64,000 nt of DNA from Macrocybe gigantea (Eukaryota; Basidiomycota; Agaricomycetes; Agaricales; Callistosporiaceae). A model generated the notes under the pieces. It did no database searches. It saw only the letters and a list, made by a program, of their open reading frames with translations, and was not told the DNA's origin. Every line of letters begins with the position of its first letter. Positions within the stretch are counted from its first letter, which is position 1. The DNA lies in assembly GCA_011319805.1 (NCBI GenBank), contig SJRY01000245.1:1-64000 (forward strand). Direction: 5' to 3'. The translations under genes and the position numbers were made by a program. Below are positions 23,549 through 34,376 of the stretch, piece after piece.

Positions 23549-24050
23549 TCATGAAATATCTCGCGGAGCTCGGGTAGACAGCATGGGTGCAACTGGCTGC
23601 GCATCTGGGTACATCCTCTTCAAATGCCGATATTTGCGCAAGGAGTACAGTGCGAGAGTTTCTGGATAGAGATAGTGGCAGAAGAGTGCGTCAGCTAGAC
23701 GAACATTCGTTATTATGTTTGTAATGGGCGCGCCTTTTTTGATGTAATCTCCTAGCCTCAAGGCTTTCTCTATTTCCTCCCTGTCCGTCAAATTCCTATT
23801 CTCTATTGCTCTCAAGCATGAATATCCCTATTTACGGGTCAGAGTTATGATTGTAGTAAACGCACTTTCATAGAGCCTTCGTATCCTTCCGTGGAAATCG
23901 TATCTGGGGTAGTGAACTCAGATTAGACGCCGTCGAGGCATCGTTCTAGACGCATAAGAAGACCAACGAAGGATCTGGATAGTCCTTGCCCAGCCTATAC
24001 AGCTCCTTGTATAGAGCCAAGGCGCGTAGACGCGTTGAGTTCGTCGCCAT
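23549..24050 (-). CDS. LYR-motif mitochondrial protein, ETFRF1/LYRM5-like
   Basis: Starts at 24050 with MATNSTRLRALALYKELYRLGKDYPDPS, carrying the LYR tripeptide. Introns then bring in YDFHGRIRRLYEKNRNLTD, EEIEKALRLGDYIKK and TLALYSLRKYRHLKRMYP. The LYR followed by a conserved Phe/Tyr-Arg helix and an LRKYR block near the end match LYRM5 (ETFRF1), a matrix protein that binds the electron-transfer flavoprotein and the acyl carrier protein. About 100 residues, the expected size, plus a short tail. The third intron (23733..23662) must start with GC (GCGCGC) to keep the frame, which is atypical. Confidence 0.8.
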
Positions 24051-25138
24051 CCCGCCAACGTTCACTTTGAGGCCAGGTCGTGTGAAGGGTCCGGTCACCA
24101 CGCGGCGATGGTCACACGTTATGGGAAACTGTGATGGTAATTGTCGCACTTGTCCCTTGAAGCGTCTCGTTACGCTATGCAAGTAGTTCGCAGTCGGAAG
24201 TCATATCCGTCCGGAGCATCCTGTGCGGTTATCATCGATGTCGACAGCGATTACTCCTTTGCATTTTGCAAGTTGAACCGATGCGACTACTCGAGGATAG
24301 GCGTAATGTGGGAATCCCGAAACTTGAGATGGCATCTGAAACTTCACCATGTCCAGGGATTTTACAGGCTACTGGAAAAATTCACGTTCCCCAGCCATCG
24401 GTAACTTACGGCCACACCGATCGAGCAGGTACAGATTTTTTTCCTTTCTACGAAAATAATCCAGGCGAATTACGGGAAAATTTGGAATCCGACAAAGCGC
24501 CATTCAAGAGTTTCCCAGGCTCTGACGCTGTGTATGCGGATATACGTATATCAGTCGTATATCATAGCCATGCAGTGCGGACACTGTGGGGATTCTCAGC
24601 CTTAAATACATCCTCGAAACGGGTAATCCACAGAATGAATTGAGCGAAGTTGCCTGCCAAAGCTACCAAAGATGACGTGTTGCTCGGACGTTGGGTTGTA
24701 AAAATGAAAGACGATCGTGCGAAGACTCTTTCCTTGACCTGGATATCTTTATGGAGCATTGATGTGATGCCAAACAGCAGCTGCTGCAGCCATCCTTTGA
24801 CCATGGGCCGAACAGTATGGCAATCATTTGGGTCAGCTTGTTTTGCAGATGGCCGATTCAGCGGCAAGTCGGCCCATGCTAGGACAGTTGGCACCGCTCG
24901 GCGGGTGTCCAATAAGGCAATAAGGCGCATCTGTCTAATATTCGTTATCTATGCCTCAAATGTTCTACCTCGCCAGTACATAGAGCACGTTCCCCACTTT
25001 CATTATTTACAAATTCTGAAACAGGGACACAGGTGTTTCATGCGACATGAGAGAGTGCAGTCTGCGACAGAGAAGACCTCTTTAATTGCGCCTTGCGTGC
25101 GCTGTCTTCCTGGCTCTCTACCACTAAAACAGTCGATC
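24051..25138. other. No confident gene
   Basis: About 1.1 kb between the LYR gene start and the alpha-kinase start. A minus-strand open frame (24930..24562) has plausible composition (for example PTVLAWADLPLN) but no recognised motif. The plus-strand frame that runs into the kinase from 24650 is treated as chance because the kinase has its own start at 25139. Confidence 0.35.
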
Positions 25139-27750
25139 ATGCCGGAGACACTGGAACTCGAAGCAGACATCACCAGGGATCTTAGTCGGGTGGTCTGTCA
25201 ACGTCCAGGTTGCCAGAAGCCTCTCCCACCTGGTGTCGAAACCGCATTCATTCATAGCAAGAATCCGAGCCAGCCAGGACTGTGGGTTTGTCCGACATGT
25301 CATGACTACTATAAAAACAAGCCTACGACACGTGTGCTTCCAACCAGCTGTAAGTGTTATATGTCAGTGGATTCAAAAGTTTCCTCTTATCATGCGCTGC
25401 ACAGATGTCACTCAAAAAATGTCCGCGCACACCTTCCAATCATCTGTGAACCATCAAGAGGTTCGTGCGGATGTCTCTGCAGCCCAACGCGGTGTGTAGC
25501 TCGTCCTATTGCCAATACCACACCATTTCATTTGACCATTACTCCAGACACATCAGCTGTTCCAGTCCGGTCCATCGGCCAAGTCACGTCTGGGACCTCT
25601 AGGTCTTTCGCCATTCCGAAGGCGCCAGCCCACCGTGCCAGCAGTGCCGCTGCGGGTCCTATTGTGAAGACGATTCCTCTGTCTGACTGGCAATTTCCTT
25701 CCTTCCTCAAGCAGGCGCCACTCGTACCAGGCTATCAAGAAGCCCACAAACTCTACAAAGAAATGGGCAACTACTATCGCAGTCTTGCTACTTCTAAAGG
25801 CGGGCGCGACCGTGTCGAATGTGTCTCCATCATGGCCCACATGGTCACACAGGAGCCAGGCAAAAGAACCAATAGCCTCGTTTCTGTGAGGTCTCTTTCC
25901 TTACGCACTTATCTACATATGTTCATATCATCCTAGAATGTCATCGAAACTGCACCCAACATTCCCGTGCAGATCGGTGCGAATGCACTCAAGGCTGTGG
26001 TATTCTATACCCTCCTCCCACCATACTATGAATGGTCGGCTAGCTATCCACTTTCTATCGACGATTGCAATATTCGTACGAAGGAATGGATTGTCATTGA
26101 ACCGCGTGAACCCGATATTGGTGTCCTAACACATTACTATCCCAAAGCCATCAAGACACGCAAGCAGATCTTCGTCTACCTGCAAATACCCTATCGTGTC
26201 TATGAGCAGGCCCTCGCACATGCATCAGGTGAAGAGATAGAACAACGTCATGGTCTAGCACCCGTCAGTGTGGCAGATGATTCTCTGTTCATCATCTTAC
26301 CTTTGCGTTCTGTTCCAGGTTCAGCTCAGCACTATTAGCGCTGCTAAGACCAGGAAAGCCAAACGTAAGGCGGCTACTCCAGAGATAGTAAGTGCTCATA
26401 TTCGTTGTATTCTTACCAGCTACTGAGTCCTTCAAGTCTAAGGAAGACAATAGTGACATTGTCGTTGTCGCTACCAAGGGCATTAACCGATATTCGACGC
26501 CTCCCCCTTCCGCTGGTAGTTCTATGGCCAGAGGCAGTAATGTGGCACTGTCACCACAAGTCGCTGATGTGCGTCGTGCATTACAAGCGCAAGTACCCCT
26601 CAAAGACAAGAAACTGAAGTACTTATGTGAGCCCAATGGTTCACTTCAGTGTCCCACAAACTAACGCTGACATTGCGCAATGTTTCAGACCAGCCAACAA
26701 TGAGGACGATCCATTGCAAGCTCCATCAAATGCCCTCTGTAACCTACACTGAGTTGCTTGCCCAATCCACTCTCTTTCAAGAACCGCTGGCCTTTAAATC
26801 TGTCTTGGACGTTAGCATCACCTACAATATGGCTCAAACACTAGGCACCGGCGCTTTCAAAGCGGCATATCTTGGACATGCGTCTGAGATGGTTTTCGGC
26901 TCGTATCGCATTTGTGTCAAGCAAGGCATCTATCAACAGGCCGGTTCCCGCCGTCTTCGGACATTTGAAGTTCCCGATCAAGCTCAAGTTCTTATGAGGG
27001 AACTCAACTGTCTCGGATGGGCAAATAGCCTTATGCTCGACGTCTACCATCAGGTCAGCCAGCACGAAACTCCACCACATCTTGAAATCCCGGACATGCG
27101 CTTTGTGAGAGCAGGTATAGCTCTGACACCTACGGCAGATGGTTCAGAAAACGAGATGCATCTTGTAGAAGAGCTTATCGAAGGTCCCTTTGTCAAGTAC
27201 ATCCACAACAGTTCTGCCTCTCCCATCTTCTTCAATCTGAAGGAACTAGCTATCCGTGCAGAATTCCTTTCTTTCGCCCAACATGCCCAATTTCTCAGAA
27301 CCAAAGGCTTGGCCTATGTTTCTGACTTCCAAGGTATGCTACATCTTTCATTATGGTGCACCTGATGGCATTCCGTGACAGGAGGCCTAAGCCTGCTTAC
27401 GGATCCACAGATCCTGACTGCTACGTATGTCTCTCATTCACCTCTATACCCAAGCTTTAATTCATGCCCATACTAGTGTCATTGGGAAGGTCTTTGCAGA
27501 AGGCAATGCCAACTTTGATTCGCTTGTCAATGAGCACGTTTGCAATGACTATTGCCGCTTCTATTCTTTGCCATCCCTTCAGCAGTATGGGCAACCTGAC
27601 AAACTGGAGGAGCAGGAGCAGGAGGAGCAGGATTCATTCAACTCTACTATGCCTGTCAGCCCCGCCAGTGATTATCTGCCTTATAATCCTCTGGAGCGTG
27701 TGCAGCGCTTTGATCCTGTACGAGCATGTGCTGACCACACCCCTCTGTGA
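25139..27750 (+). CDS. Alpha-type (MHCK/EF2K) atypical protein kinase with N-terminal Cys-rich module
   Basis: The N-terminal part has CQRPGCQKPLPPGVE...WVCPTCHDYY, a four-cysteine zinc-finger-like module. A linker rich in Ser and Pro follows, then a conserved block PLVPGYQEAHKLYKEMGNYY. The catalytic half shows TLGTGAFKAAYLG, CVKQGIY, ELNCLGWA, HLVEELIEGPFVKYIHN, EFLSFAQHAQFLRTKG, YVSDFQGG, LLTDPQIL and the HVCNDYC zinc-binding motif that is diagnostic of the alpha-kinase fold. The C-terminal tail contains a Glu/Gln run. Several introns, including 25931-region and 26240-26321, were placed by phase. One indel near 25493 is needed in the linker. Targets are unknown; such kinases are expanded in some basidiomycetes. 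Confidence 0.8.
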
Positions 27751-27961
27751 TCCCTCTGTGATCCCGTACAAGCATCAGAGCATGCGCCAGCTGCGCTCTG
27801 CTGTGATCCCATATGAGATCTTTAAAACTGTTGTGTATATTGTATATACCGCACCAAATGCCATCCATAGGACTGTGTCCTTGTTGTTGCACTAAAATGT
27901 CAGAATATATTCATGATGACATTCATTCTAGTAATTGTCATCATTATCGCTATACTGCAGC
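27751..27961. other. Convergent 3' spacer with short repeat
   Basis: Between convergent stops. An 11-base unit, CCCTCTGTGAT, is repeated twice in a row at the kinase end (27742-27763), and a related copy occurs about 50 bases further on. Confidence 0.4.
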
Positions 27962-29511
27962 CTATCCATCCCTTGCCAGTGACATATAATAATCAACAAC
28001 ATCTTGGTGGGTAAAGTATACCCAGGATACACGGCCTGGTGTTCTTTCATCACCTGGTTCCATGATTGTGGGTAGCCAGTCATCAATGGCATGGAAGAGA
28101 ACACTAGAACGGAGAAGAACAATATCGCCAGGTCGATACCTGAAACCTCTCAGCTTCAGGACTATAAAAGATGATTAAAGGACTCACGCAAGGCTGAGAT
28201 TGAGATCTGGCAATCTCAATGTCCCTCCAGTGAATGATCCACTGCAAGTGATTGCACATAATGCGGCATCCTGGCAATCAAGGTGGCATCCAACCTGTAA
28301 CTTCCACACTGTCGCCACACCCATGAAAATGGAATCTCTTTGTGTCAGATACTGCCCTTGATGCTTTGTGGCTTGCAACTCATTATATTCCTGTGGGGCG
28401 AACTTTTCCAATAGGATGTCAATATAGGTCGCTTGAGAATTGAGCTTTTCCAAATATTCCACAGCCTCGACATGCCGGCGTGATGTTGTAGTTACGGTGG
28501 CTCCAGTCCCCAAGAGATGAGCTGATGGAAGGGGTGCCAAATGCTGAAACATCATTAACATCATTAACATTGGCCCTCCGAGGCCATGAAGCGCTTACCT
28601 TGTGTCCTTTCTCAAACCATCGCTCTACATCATGCCGTACTCCTGCCTGTTCTGATGTGTGGCATTTCTGTTGTTGTCCTGGATGCCTTCTATAATAGTC
28701 CATGAAAGGATACTTGAAGTTCGCCTCATGTCTGTGGTCATGCACCTCATCGGGCTTTTTGAGAGGCAGGTAGCTAGAGGACAAGGCACGCTGGGTTTCC
28801 TGCCAGGCATAGGTATGTTCGTCTTCCTGTGTGTTCATAGTCAGAGCCTGCTGGTTCACTATTGAGCAATGATCCTCACCATAAATCCATCGATTACATC
28901 CTCACCATCATCCTCCTCACCCTTGTTGCCAGTCTTTTGCCTGTGCTGGCTAGCGAACAGTACCAAAAGCTCACCGTTGCGATCCCGCCATGTGCCTGAT
29001 GTTAGCTGTGGTTCCTCGTTCTTCTTGCGCATGGCAGAGCACCTGTCATTGGCGGTTTTTTTTGCAGAGTCGCCATGGTTCTGCTGTGCGATCTCTGCAA
29101 TAGTGACATTACAATAGACCTCTGAAATGAACCATGGGTATCAACGGACAATCTAGATTTCCAATTATATCTGTCACTTACCTCGATTCTTGAGATATTG
29201 AAACAAACGCTCAGCCCGACTCTTGAACCAATTGGTCTGATGGCTTCTAAGAGTGTGTGGGTCATGCTGTGAGCTGTGCTGATGGCTGCGTCTGCCAGCT
29301 CGTCGACGTCGATAGCGCTCCACTGTTCCATTGTTGAGGAGGCCAGGAATCTGCGCATCCTTGGTGGTCCGCAATGGATGTTGGCCACTCCGAGTGTTAT
29401 ACGGCCGTTCGTCATCATTCTAGCACAATGCCGTTAGACAATTGGCATCCAGACGAGTTAGAATTCACTTACGGGCAGTTGCACACCATCCGTGTCCGAT
29501 GATTTTGTCAT
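27962..29511 (-). CDS. Tet/JBP-like 2-oxoglutarate Fe(II) dioxygenase candidate
   Basis: Exon 1 is 29511..29473 (MTKSSDTDGVQLP). Later exons join in frame: a basic Arg/His-rich segment, a helical block with NVTIAEIAQQNHGDSAKKT, an acidic stretch, then EDEHTYAWQETQRALSSSY. The C-terminal domain has GVATVWKLQVGCHLDCQD with an HxD pair, SGSFTGGTLRLPDLNLSL, RPGDIVLLRSS, a distal His in LFHAIDDW, and an Arg in TPGRVSWVYFTH. That HxD...H...R order with the GG-turn strand and PGD turn is the double-stranded beta-helix dioxygenase pattern, close to Tet/JBP-like fungal proteins associated with transposons. No frame break. The substrate (modified DNA base?) is inference only. Confidence 0.55.
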
Positions 29512-30031
29512 GTCACGATGTCGTGTTCTGGCAGTTGCAATGGTTGTGGGCGTGTGTGGGTGCACGCATCTTGCATGCGTCAATATGGCACGTGCCACCA
29601 GTGTACTCGGATGGGCCTCGGTGCGTGGTTTGTTCCTCGTGCGGATGATGTGCGACTCGCTGCTCCGTCACCATTTTCTTTCTTTATGGGTTGATGTGCG
29701 ACTCGCTGCCCCATCTCTTTTTCTTTTGTGTTCTTTGTGGTTTTTCTTCTTGTTTTCATTGCCGTTTCCGAGTGTGGGGCTTAGCCATGAGTTAGGTGAG
29801 TTGTTGGCCTGCTGAAATCAGTTCTCTACTAACAAAACCTCTAGGCACCTACATCACCTGTTATCCCATTCCGCCTCTTCGGGACGTCTGTCAATAACGT
29901 CTGGATGGCCGTCAGAGTTTAACGAACAAACCATCCAGTGCAGCTGCCCTCGTCGTCGATCGCATTCCCTCGTTCTTTTCTATACTTCGTGCCCCTCCTT
30001 CGTGTTCTTCTCAACTCGAGCCCCGGTGACA
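29512..30031. other. Divergent intergenic region
   Basis: About 520 bases between two divergent starts. The left half is GT-rich on the plus strand (TGTGTGGGTG-type runs). An open frame there has repetitive Val/Cys/Leu content and is judged non-coding. Likely promoters for both flanking genes. Confidence 0.35.
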
Positions 30032-30978
30032 ATGCAATCGGTCCTTTCTCGCTCACAGATGAACGACTCCACGATCGGGACCTCCTACCGCATTCCGCGG
30101 CGAAGTTCTTCCTTTCCCTGTTTCAAGCGCGAGCAGAGCAAATCACACGCCCAGCCTGGACCGCTGTCGACGTCCCAAGGCCGTAGTCACCAACAAAGCT
30201 ACTTCGAAGCATACCCGCGACCCAAATCATCGCATGGCACGCAATTGTCCAGGTACGCCGCGCCGTTCAATGACTTCAATGAGCCCTCATTCTTGCCTCT
30301 CAAGAACGCGTTAGAAGGCGGCAGTAGCGGTTCGTCGCGTTACGATCAAACTGGGCATCACCCTCTCTATCAGCCGCCGTTGCCCACCTCTCCTCCTGGC
30401 GTGGTACTTGGAGGTGGAAAGGCGAGGCGTGCTAAATCCAAGCCGCCTCCCAACAATTCAAGTGACTCCAGCAACGAAGACTCAGCACATTCCACCAAAT
30501 CCCCGACCCGTGTCACCAGGCGTCGCACCCGTCCGTCATCCTCTCGAAACCCTTTGAGTTCGACAATCTCAGGACCCCGCTCGGCTGCCAATCCGGAACA
30601 TACGGAAGGTTCCTCAGATCATTGCCCTTATTCGTCCAATTCTTGAGCGGCAAGCAGGTGATGGGCTCGTTGCGACGGCGCGTGCGGGAGCTGGAGGAGG
30701 ACGAGCTGTTTGAAACCTTTAGGAAGGGGTCGTTGATCGGCCAGGTGCCACAGCCAAGCACGACGGACATTGATGCGCTCATGCGCAGCATGATGATCGT
30801 GCCTGCGAACAGCGCGACCGCTGCTCTCGACGTGAGGAACGACCGATATGCCGCAACCGGTGTCACGAATGGCACCCCCGTCCCCCTTGAGCATGACGCG
30901 CCCTCTGTGGAACCGGCACCCAAGGCCACCGCAAAAGGAGGGCAGCGGAGTCGCAGCAGTCGCACGCGCAAGACGTGA
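30032..30978 (+). CDS. Hypothetical Ser/Pro-rich protein
   Basis: Starts MQSVLSRSQMNDSTIG and continues through a long disordered part rich in Ser, Arg and Pro (PPLPTSPPGVV, RRRTRPSSSRNPLS). After a frame break near 30595 it continues TYGRFLRSLPLFVQFLSG and a helical, charged segment, SLRRRVRELEEDELFETF, then ends with a basic tail at 30978. The ordered second half looks conserved; the first is probably linker or regulatory. It has no visible intron. Its 3' end converges on the remains of a BTB gene. Function unknown. Confidence 0.5.
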
Positions 30979-30980
30979 TG

Positions 30981-31790
30981 TTCGCGCAAGGGCAGAGTGT
31001 GCGCGCATATACGTCGCGCTTCCCCACCTGTCGTAGTCCTTCTGTACCTGCCTTAGCCTATCCAAGACATCCGCGAGGCCGAGCGACAAGATTGTGTCCA
31101 TCCTCGTCTTTTCCTTCCAAAACTCGAGCCAGCTCTGAGTGCAGCCGTGCTGGTGCCACATCGCGCCGCATGAGAGCGCGTGGTCAGAGTGTGGCGGTGT
31201 GGTCCGCAGCCGCATGAGAGCGCGTGGTCAGAGTGTGGCGGTGTGGTCCGCAGCGATTCCCAGGTCGTCGTGAGGCAGTAGTACCCCGCGAGCAGAAGCA
31301 TTTTCTGCGCATGATTGAGCGTGTGTCGTGTATCCGCCTGACTCTCTGATCTAGATGCGGGCTGCTCGCTGGAGGAAGGGAACAAGTGCTTGGGAAGGAT
31401 GCTGGGTTTCTGGCAGTCGACCACGACGGTCTTTTGCATGACCTCAAGATATGCTATGCCCCGCAACGTCCTGAGATGCAGTTCATCCGCCAGTGACATG
31501 GCGAGGAGCTCAAGTGGCCTGTGGAGGATGACTATGATATGAATGACAGTAGACAGAGGACTTACAGCGCATATAGAGCCCAAAGAAAGGGTCGAAACTC
31601 AGATACGGAGTCCCCAGGAAGCACAATGGGGTTATCGTCGGTCAAGCCCTCAGCTTCCTGGTTGCCCTGGGGCAAGGTGAACATGGAGCTGAAGCTCGAG
31701 CTATCTTGGAATGGAGCGGTGGACCTTGAGAATGTGGACGAGCTAACTCAGCAACGCCCGACCAATTCAGAAACACGCACGTCCAATTCA
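30981..31790 (-). pseudogene. BTB/POZ-domain protein, broken
   Basis: The minus strand carries KVHRS, then FQDSSSFSSMFTLPQGNQ, a DDNPIVLPGDSVSEFRPFLWALYA segment and, after an intron ending near 31546, PLELLAMSLADELHLRTLR. This order is the BTB fold used by many expanded agaricomycete proteins. The C-terminal part continues ARGYY-like helices (KMLLLAGYYCL), SCGAMWHQHGC and SLGLADVLDRLRQ. Two defects are clear: a frame break near 31700, and a 44-bp tandem duplication at 31165..31252 that shifts the frame before AMWHQHGC. No start codon is found; the 5' end meets the transposase-like region. Exact ends are approximate. Confidence 0.6.
31165..31252. repeat. Perfect 44-bp tandem duplication (two copies)
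   Basis: The unit beginning GCCGCATGAGAGCGCG at 31165..31208 is repeated exactly at 31209..31252. Because 44 is not a multiple of three, it disrupts the BTB reading frame; deleting one copy joins the two conserved halves in frame. Confidence 0.95.
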
Positions 31791-31803
31791 GAAACACACA
31801 CAT
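31762..31803. repeat. 21-bp tandem repeat (two copies, two mismatches)
   Basis: CCAATTCAGAAACACGCACG at 31762 is followed at 31783 by the same sequence with two G-to-A differences. It lies between the BTB remnant and the transposase-like gene and might mark an element end. Confidence 0.8.
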
Positions 31804-31924
31804 TAAACAGTGTGTCCATATAATAAATAAAACGATCAAAGGAGTGTCATTTAATGTAACGAATGACTTAGCAGTTAGTGCGGTAGACGAATTTAAAGCA
31901 AAATAGCTAATCATCTGCACCTCT

Positions 31925-33667
31925 TCATTGTTCAATCTCAGAGAGCTCATCTTCATCTTCAGTGAACTCTGCATAAAGATCCTCTCCTGACTCCTCGTCT
32001 CCGGCATCTTCTTCAGCAACACGTCGAGCACCTCGTCGAAGCTCTGCTTGATTGGGCAGCAGAATGATGGCTTCTGCCCGAGCTTCATCCTCTACAAGTG
32101 ACTGCTGGATAGAAACCTGTTCATTCCAGTCTCCATGTTCTTGCGTGCGAAAATGTTGCAACAGGGAAAGATAAGTTGGCCAAAAGGTAGTGGTGTCAAT
32201 GATGGGCCGTCCGATCATGTCATAGAATTCCTGGATCTGGGCATCAAATTCTGGAGAAACAAGCTGGAAAACTGGATGGTCAGGGGGAGAGTATTCCGCT
32301 TCTAGAACGTCCAGGATGCTGGCTTGCACAGGAACCTTTGATGGGTTGATCAGGGCGAGTTGGTAACAGTTGAATTTCACTTGCCTTAAAGTCAACAGAG
32401 TCATATTTCTCCGGATTCTGGCGAATGAGCGATGGGATACCATGAGGGAGTACCTTGTGTTTGTTGGCTCGGGGCTTGGTGTCATTGCGAAGCAGAACCC
32501 ATTTGTCCAGCTCAGCTTGGATGAATGGTATAGCAAGCCAGCGGAATATAAGCCTGGAGTCCAGGTAAGCAATGTAGTGACAGGTCGACAAGGAGGACGG
32601 GACCTTTCAAGATCATTGTCCACTTCATACCAGCCCTCTTGAACGCCAAATTCAAACAAGTCTTCAAAGCCAGGGGTGAAGGTCCGACGAAAGACGGACC
32701 AGTTCGCTTCACTTTTGACGTTCGTCTTGTTGCGTTTCCAACGATGTTGAAGGGTACCCTGGAGGGTAGGATCCAATTCTTGCCGGATAATGGTATGGAC
32801 ATTGGCGACACCATAATTTTCTGAACCAGGGTCACTCTGAGTGGTGAGGGGAACAGCTGGGAGGAATCATGAATAACCAGGCATAGAGATTAGATGGGAT
32901 GTACCTCTAAGCTCGCGGACGGCATCCAAGTAGTACTTCGCAATCAGGCGGGGATTTTTGTTAGTCCACCAGACCTTCATCCAGTTGTTATAACCTGTGA
33001 AAGGGTCGATGGAGTTGTGAAACCAAAGGCCAAATCGTGGACCAAATTTGTCATGTTGATCTTGTGCCCAGATGTCATTGACGCCGGCAGCGTAGAAGAC
33101 TTTGCGCTTGAAGCGCATGAAGCGACGCTGGCGCAGAGCTTCCGGCTCGGTTTCACGTAGGTATTCAAAAATTGTAGTGCTAGCAGAAATTGTTCAGCTT
33201 ATGAATGAATAGGGGATAAAATGGGCTAACACGGAGACTCGAATTCCATATTCTTGACGAAGCTGCTTGCGAATGGTCTGAGCTCCACGGTGAGGATAAA
33301 CACGTCTAATGGCCTGTATGGTCCCAGCAATAGTTTCTTTTGTGTGTCCTTGCTTCCGGGTGCTATAGAAGTGCCACTGACGACGTAGTCGCTTGACAGT
33401 GGTGGCACTAGAGGACAATTCATCACTAAAGGTCTGCTCATAGAGTCTGGTTGAACTCACCTTAGACCATAGGTTTGCTGGTCGAAATGCTCCATACAGT
33501 ATGACGCGATGTCTTTGTCTGGCAGGCCCTTACGGTAGTAGTGCTCCAACACACCATACAACTCATTGTGTGGTGCTAAAAGACCAAGGCATGGTCAGTT
33601 CAGGATTCTACAAAGGATCGAAAAAGTGGGACAGACGACACGGCTTGTGTTGGTTGCCCCGAACCAT
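31925..33667 (-). CDS. Integrase-core (rve, DDE) transposase-like protein
   Basis: The proposed start at 33667 (MVRGNQHKPC) joins by introns to ELYGVLEHYYRKGLPDKDIA, a helix-turn-helix-like part (KRLRRQWHFYSTRKQG, TIQAIRRVYPHRGAQTIRKQL) and YLRETEPEALRQRRFMRFKR. The catalytic core begins AAGVNDIWAQDQHDKFGPR (first Asp) and continues FHNSIDPFTGYNNW, TQSDPGSENYG (second Asp) and a region with candidate Glu at KSEANW. The tail is strongly acidic and ends ELSEIEQ. All exons are in frame, so the copy may be functional. One intron (32384..32336) uses a GCAAGT donor. The fold is that of retroviral-type integrases found in several eukaryotic DNA transposons; no terminal inverted repeats were identified. 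Confidence 0.75.
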
Positions 33668-34376
33668 GGTAGGGCCAGGAGAAAGCAGGAACTGAGAGTG
33701 GCAGATGCTCGTCAGTTGGAGTAAGGTCTTCCAACATTTGTGAGGGGCGCGCCAAGGAGAAACCACGTGTGTGTTGGACACATGTGGGAGCGGGGCCGCT
33801 ACATGGAATCGACAGTGGGACAACAGTTCACCATGAATTGACGATATTGCTCATGATCTATGAATGATGCGCCATTGATGCGCCGACTGACTGTCCCGAG
33901 CGGTATCAATGGTCTTGGTGTTCGCCGACTTGCCGCTGAATCGGCCATCTGCCGCTGGTCATGGGAAATCCGGAAAACAAGCTGACCCCAAATGATTGCC
34001 ATAGAACAGAGAAGACAACGAGGTGAGATTGACTTATGGTAGAGGAGTGCCCATCCGAGAGGATCTTCCGACCGATCTCAAGTGCCTGGAAGAGCCTGTC
34101 AGGCTGGCAGGGCAAACATTTTTCAGGACCTAGAGGAGCAACGAGCGATGCCGTGCCAAAAAAGGAAACTGATGAAGACGAACGTGCAAGGCCGCACACA
34201 TGCAGGCCTATTGGCTTGTCAAGCATTGTGGCAATTTCTAGCCGGTTTGTATATTCCGTTTGGCAGAAGTTAATTCAGATCTCCTTAAATAGCCCGAACC
34301 TTGTCTTGGCAAGCTAACGCGGCCTCTCCCTCTATCTCGAACTAGCACCCCCCTCTGCCTGCAGTTTGGGATCATC
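33668..34376. other. Intergenic; possible element flank and transporter promoter
   Basis: About 700 bases. Contains CACGTGTGTGTTGGACACATGT (read in two parts, 33766 onward), short dyads and chance open frames on both strands. The last 60 bases are pyrimidine-rich and lead to the PHO84-type start. Confidence 0.35.

Noticed and set aside
24650..25936. Single 428-codon open frame taken as one gene
   Set aside because: Its first half does not look coding and its second half belongs to the alpha-kinase, which has its own start at 25139 and introns within this range.
29492..29815. Plus-strand open frame rich in Val, Cys and Leu
   Set aside because: Composition follows a GT-rich low-complexity stretch; no start context or conserved motif.
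30628..31215. Minus-strand open frame of 195 codons through the Ser/Pro-rich gene
   Set aside because: Only its first part (to about 31000) matches the BTB-type C-terminus; the rest is antisense of the plus-strand gene.
33667..34376. Terminal inverted repeat for the transposase-like element
   Set aside because: Short dyads near 33770 do not convincingly match the sequence near 31760-31860.
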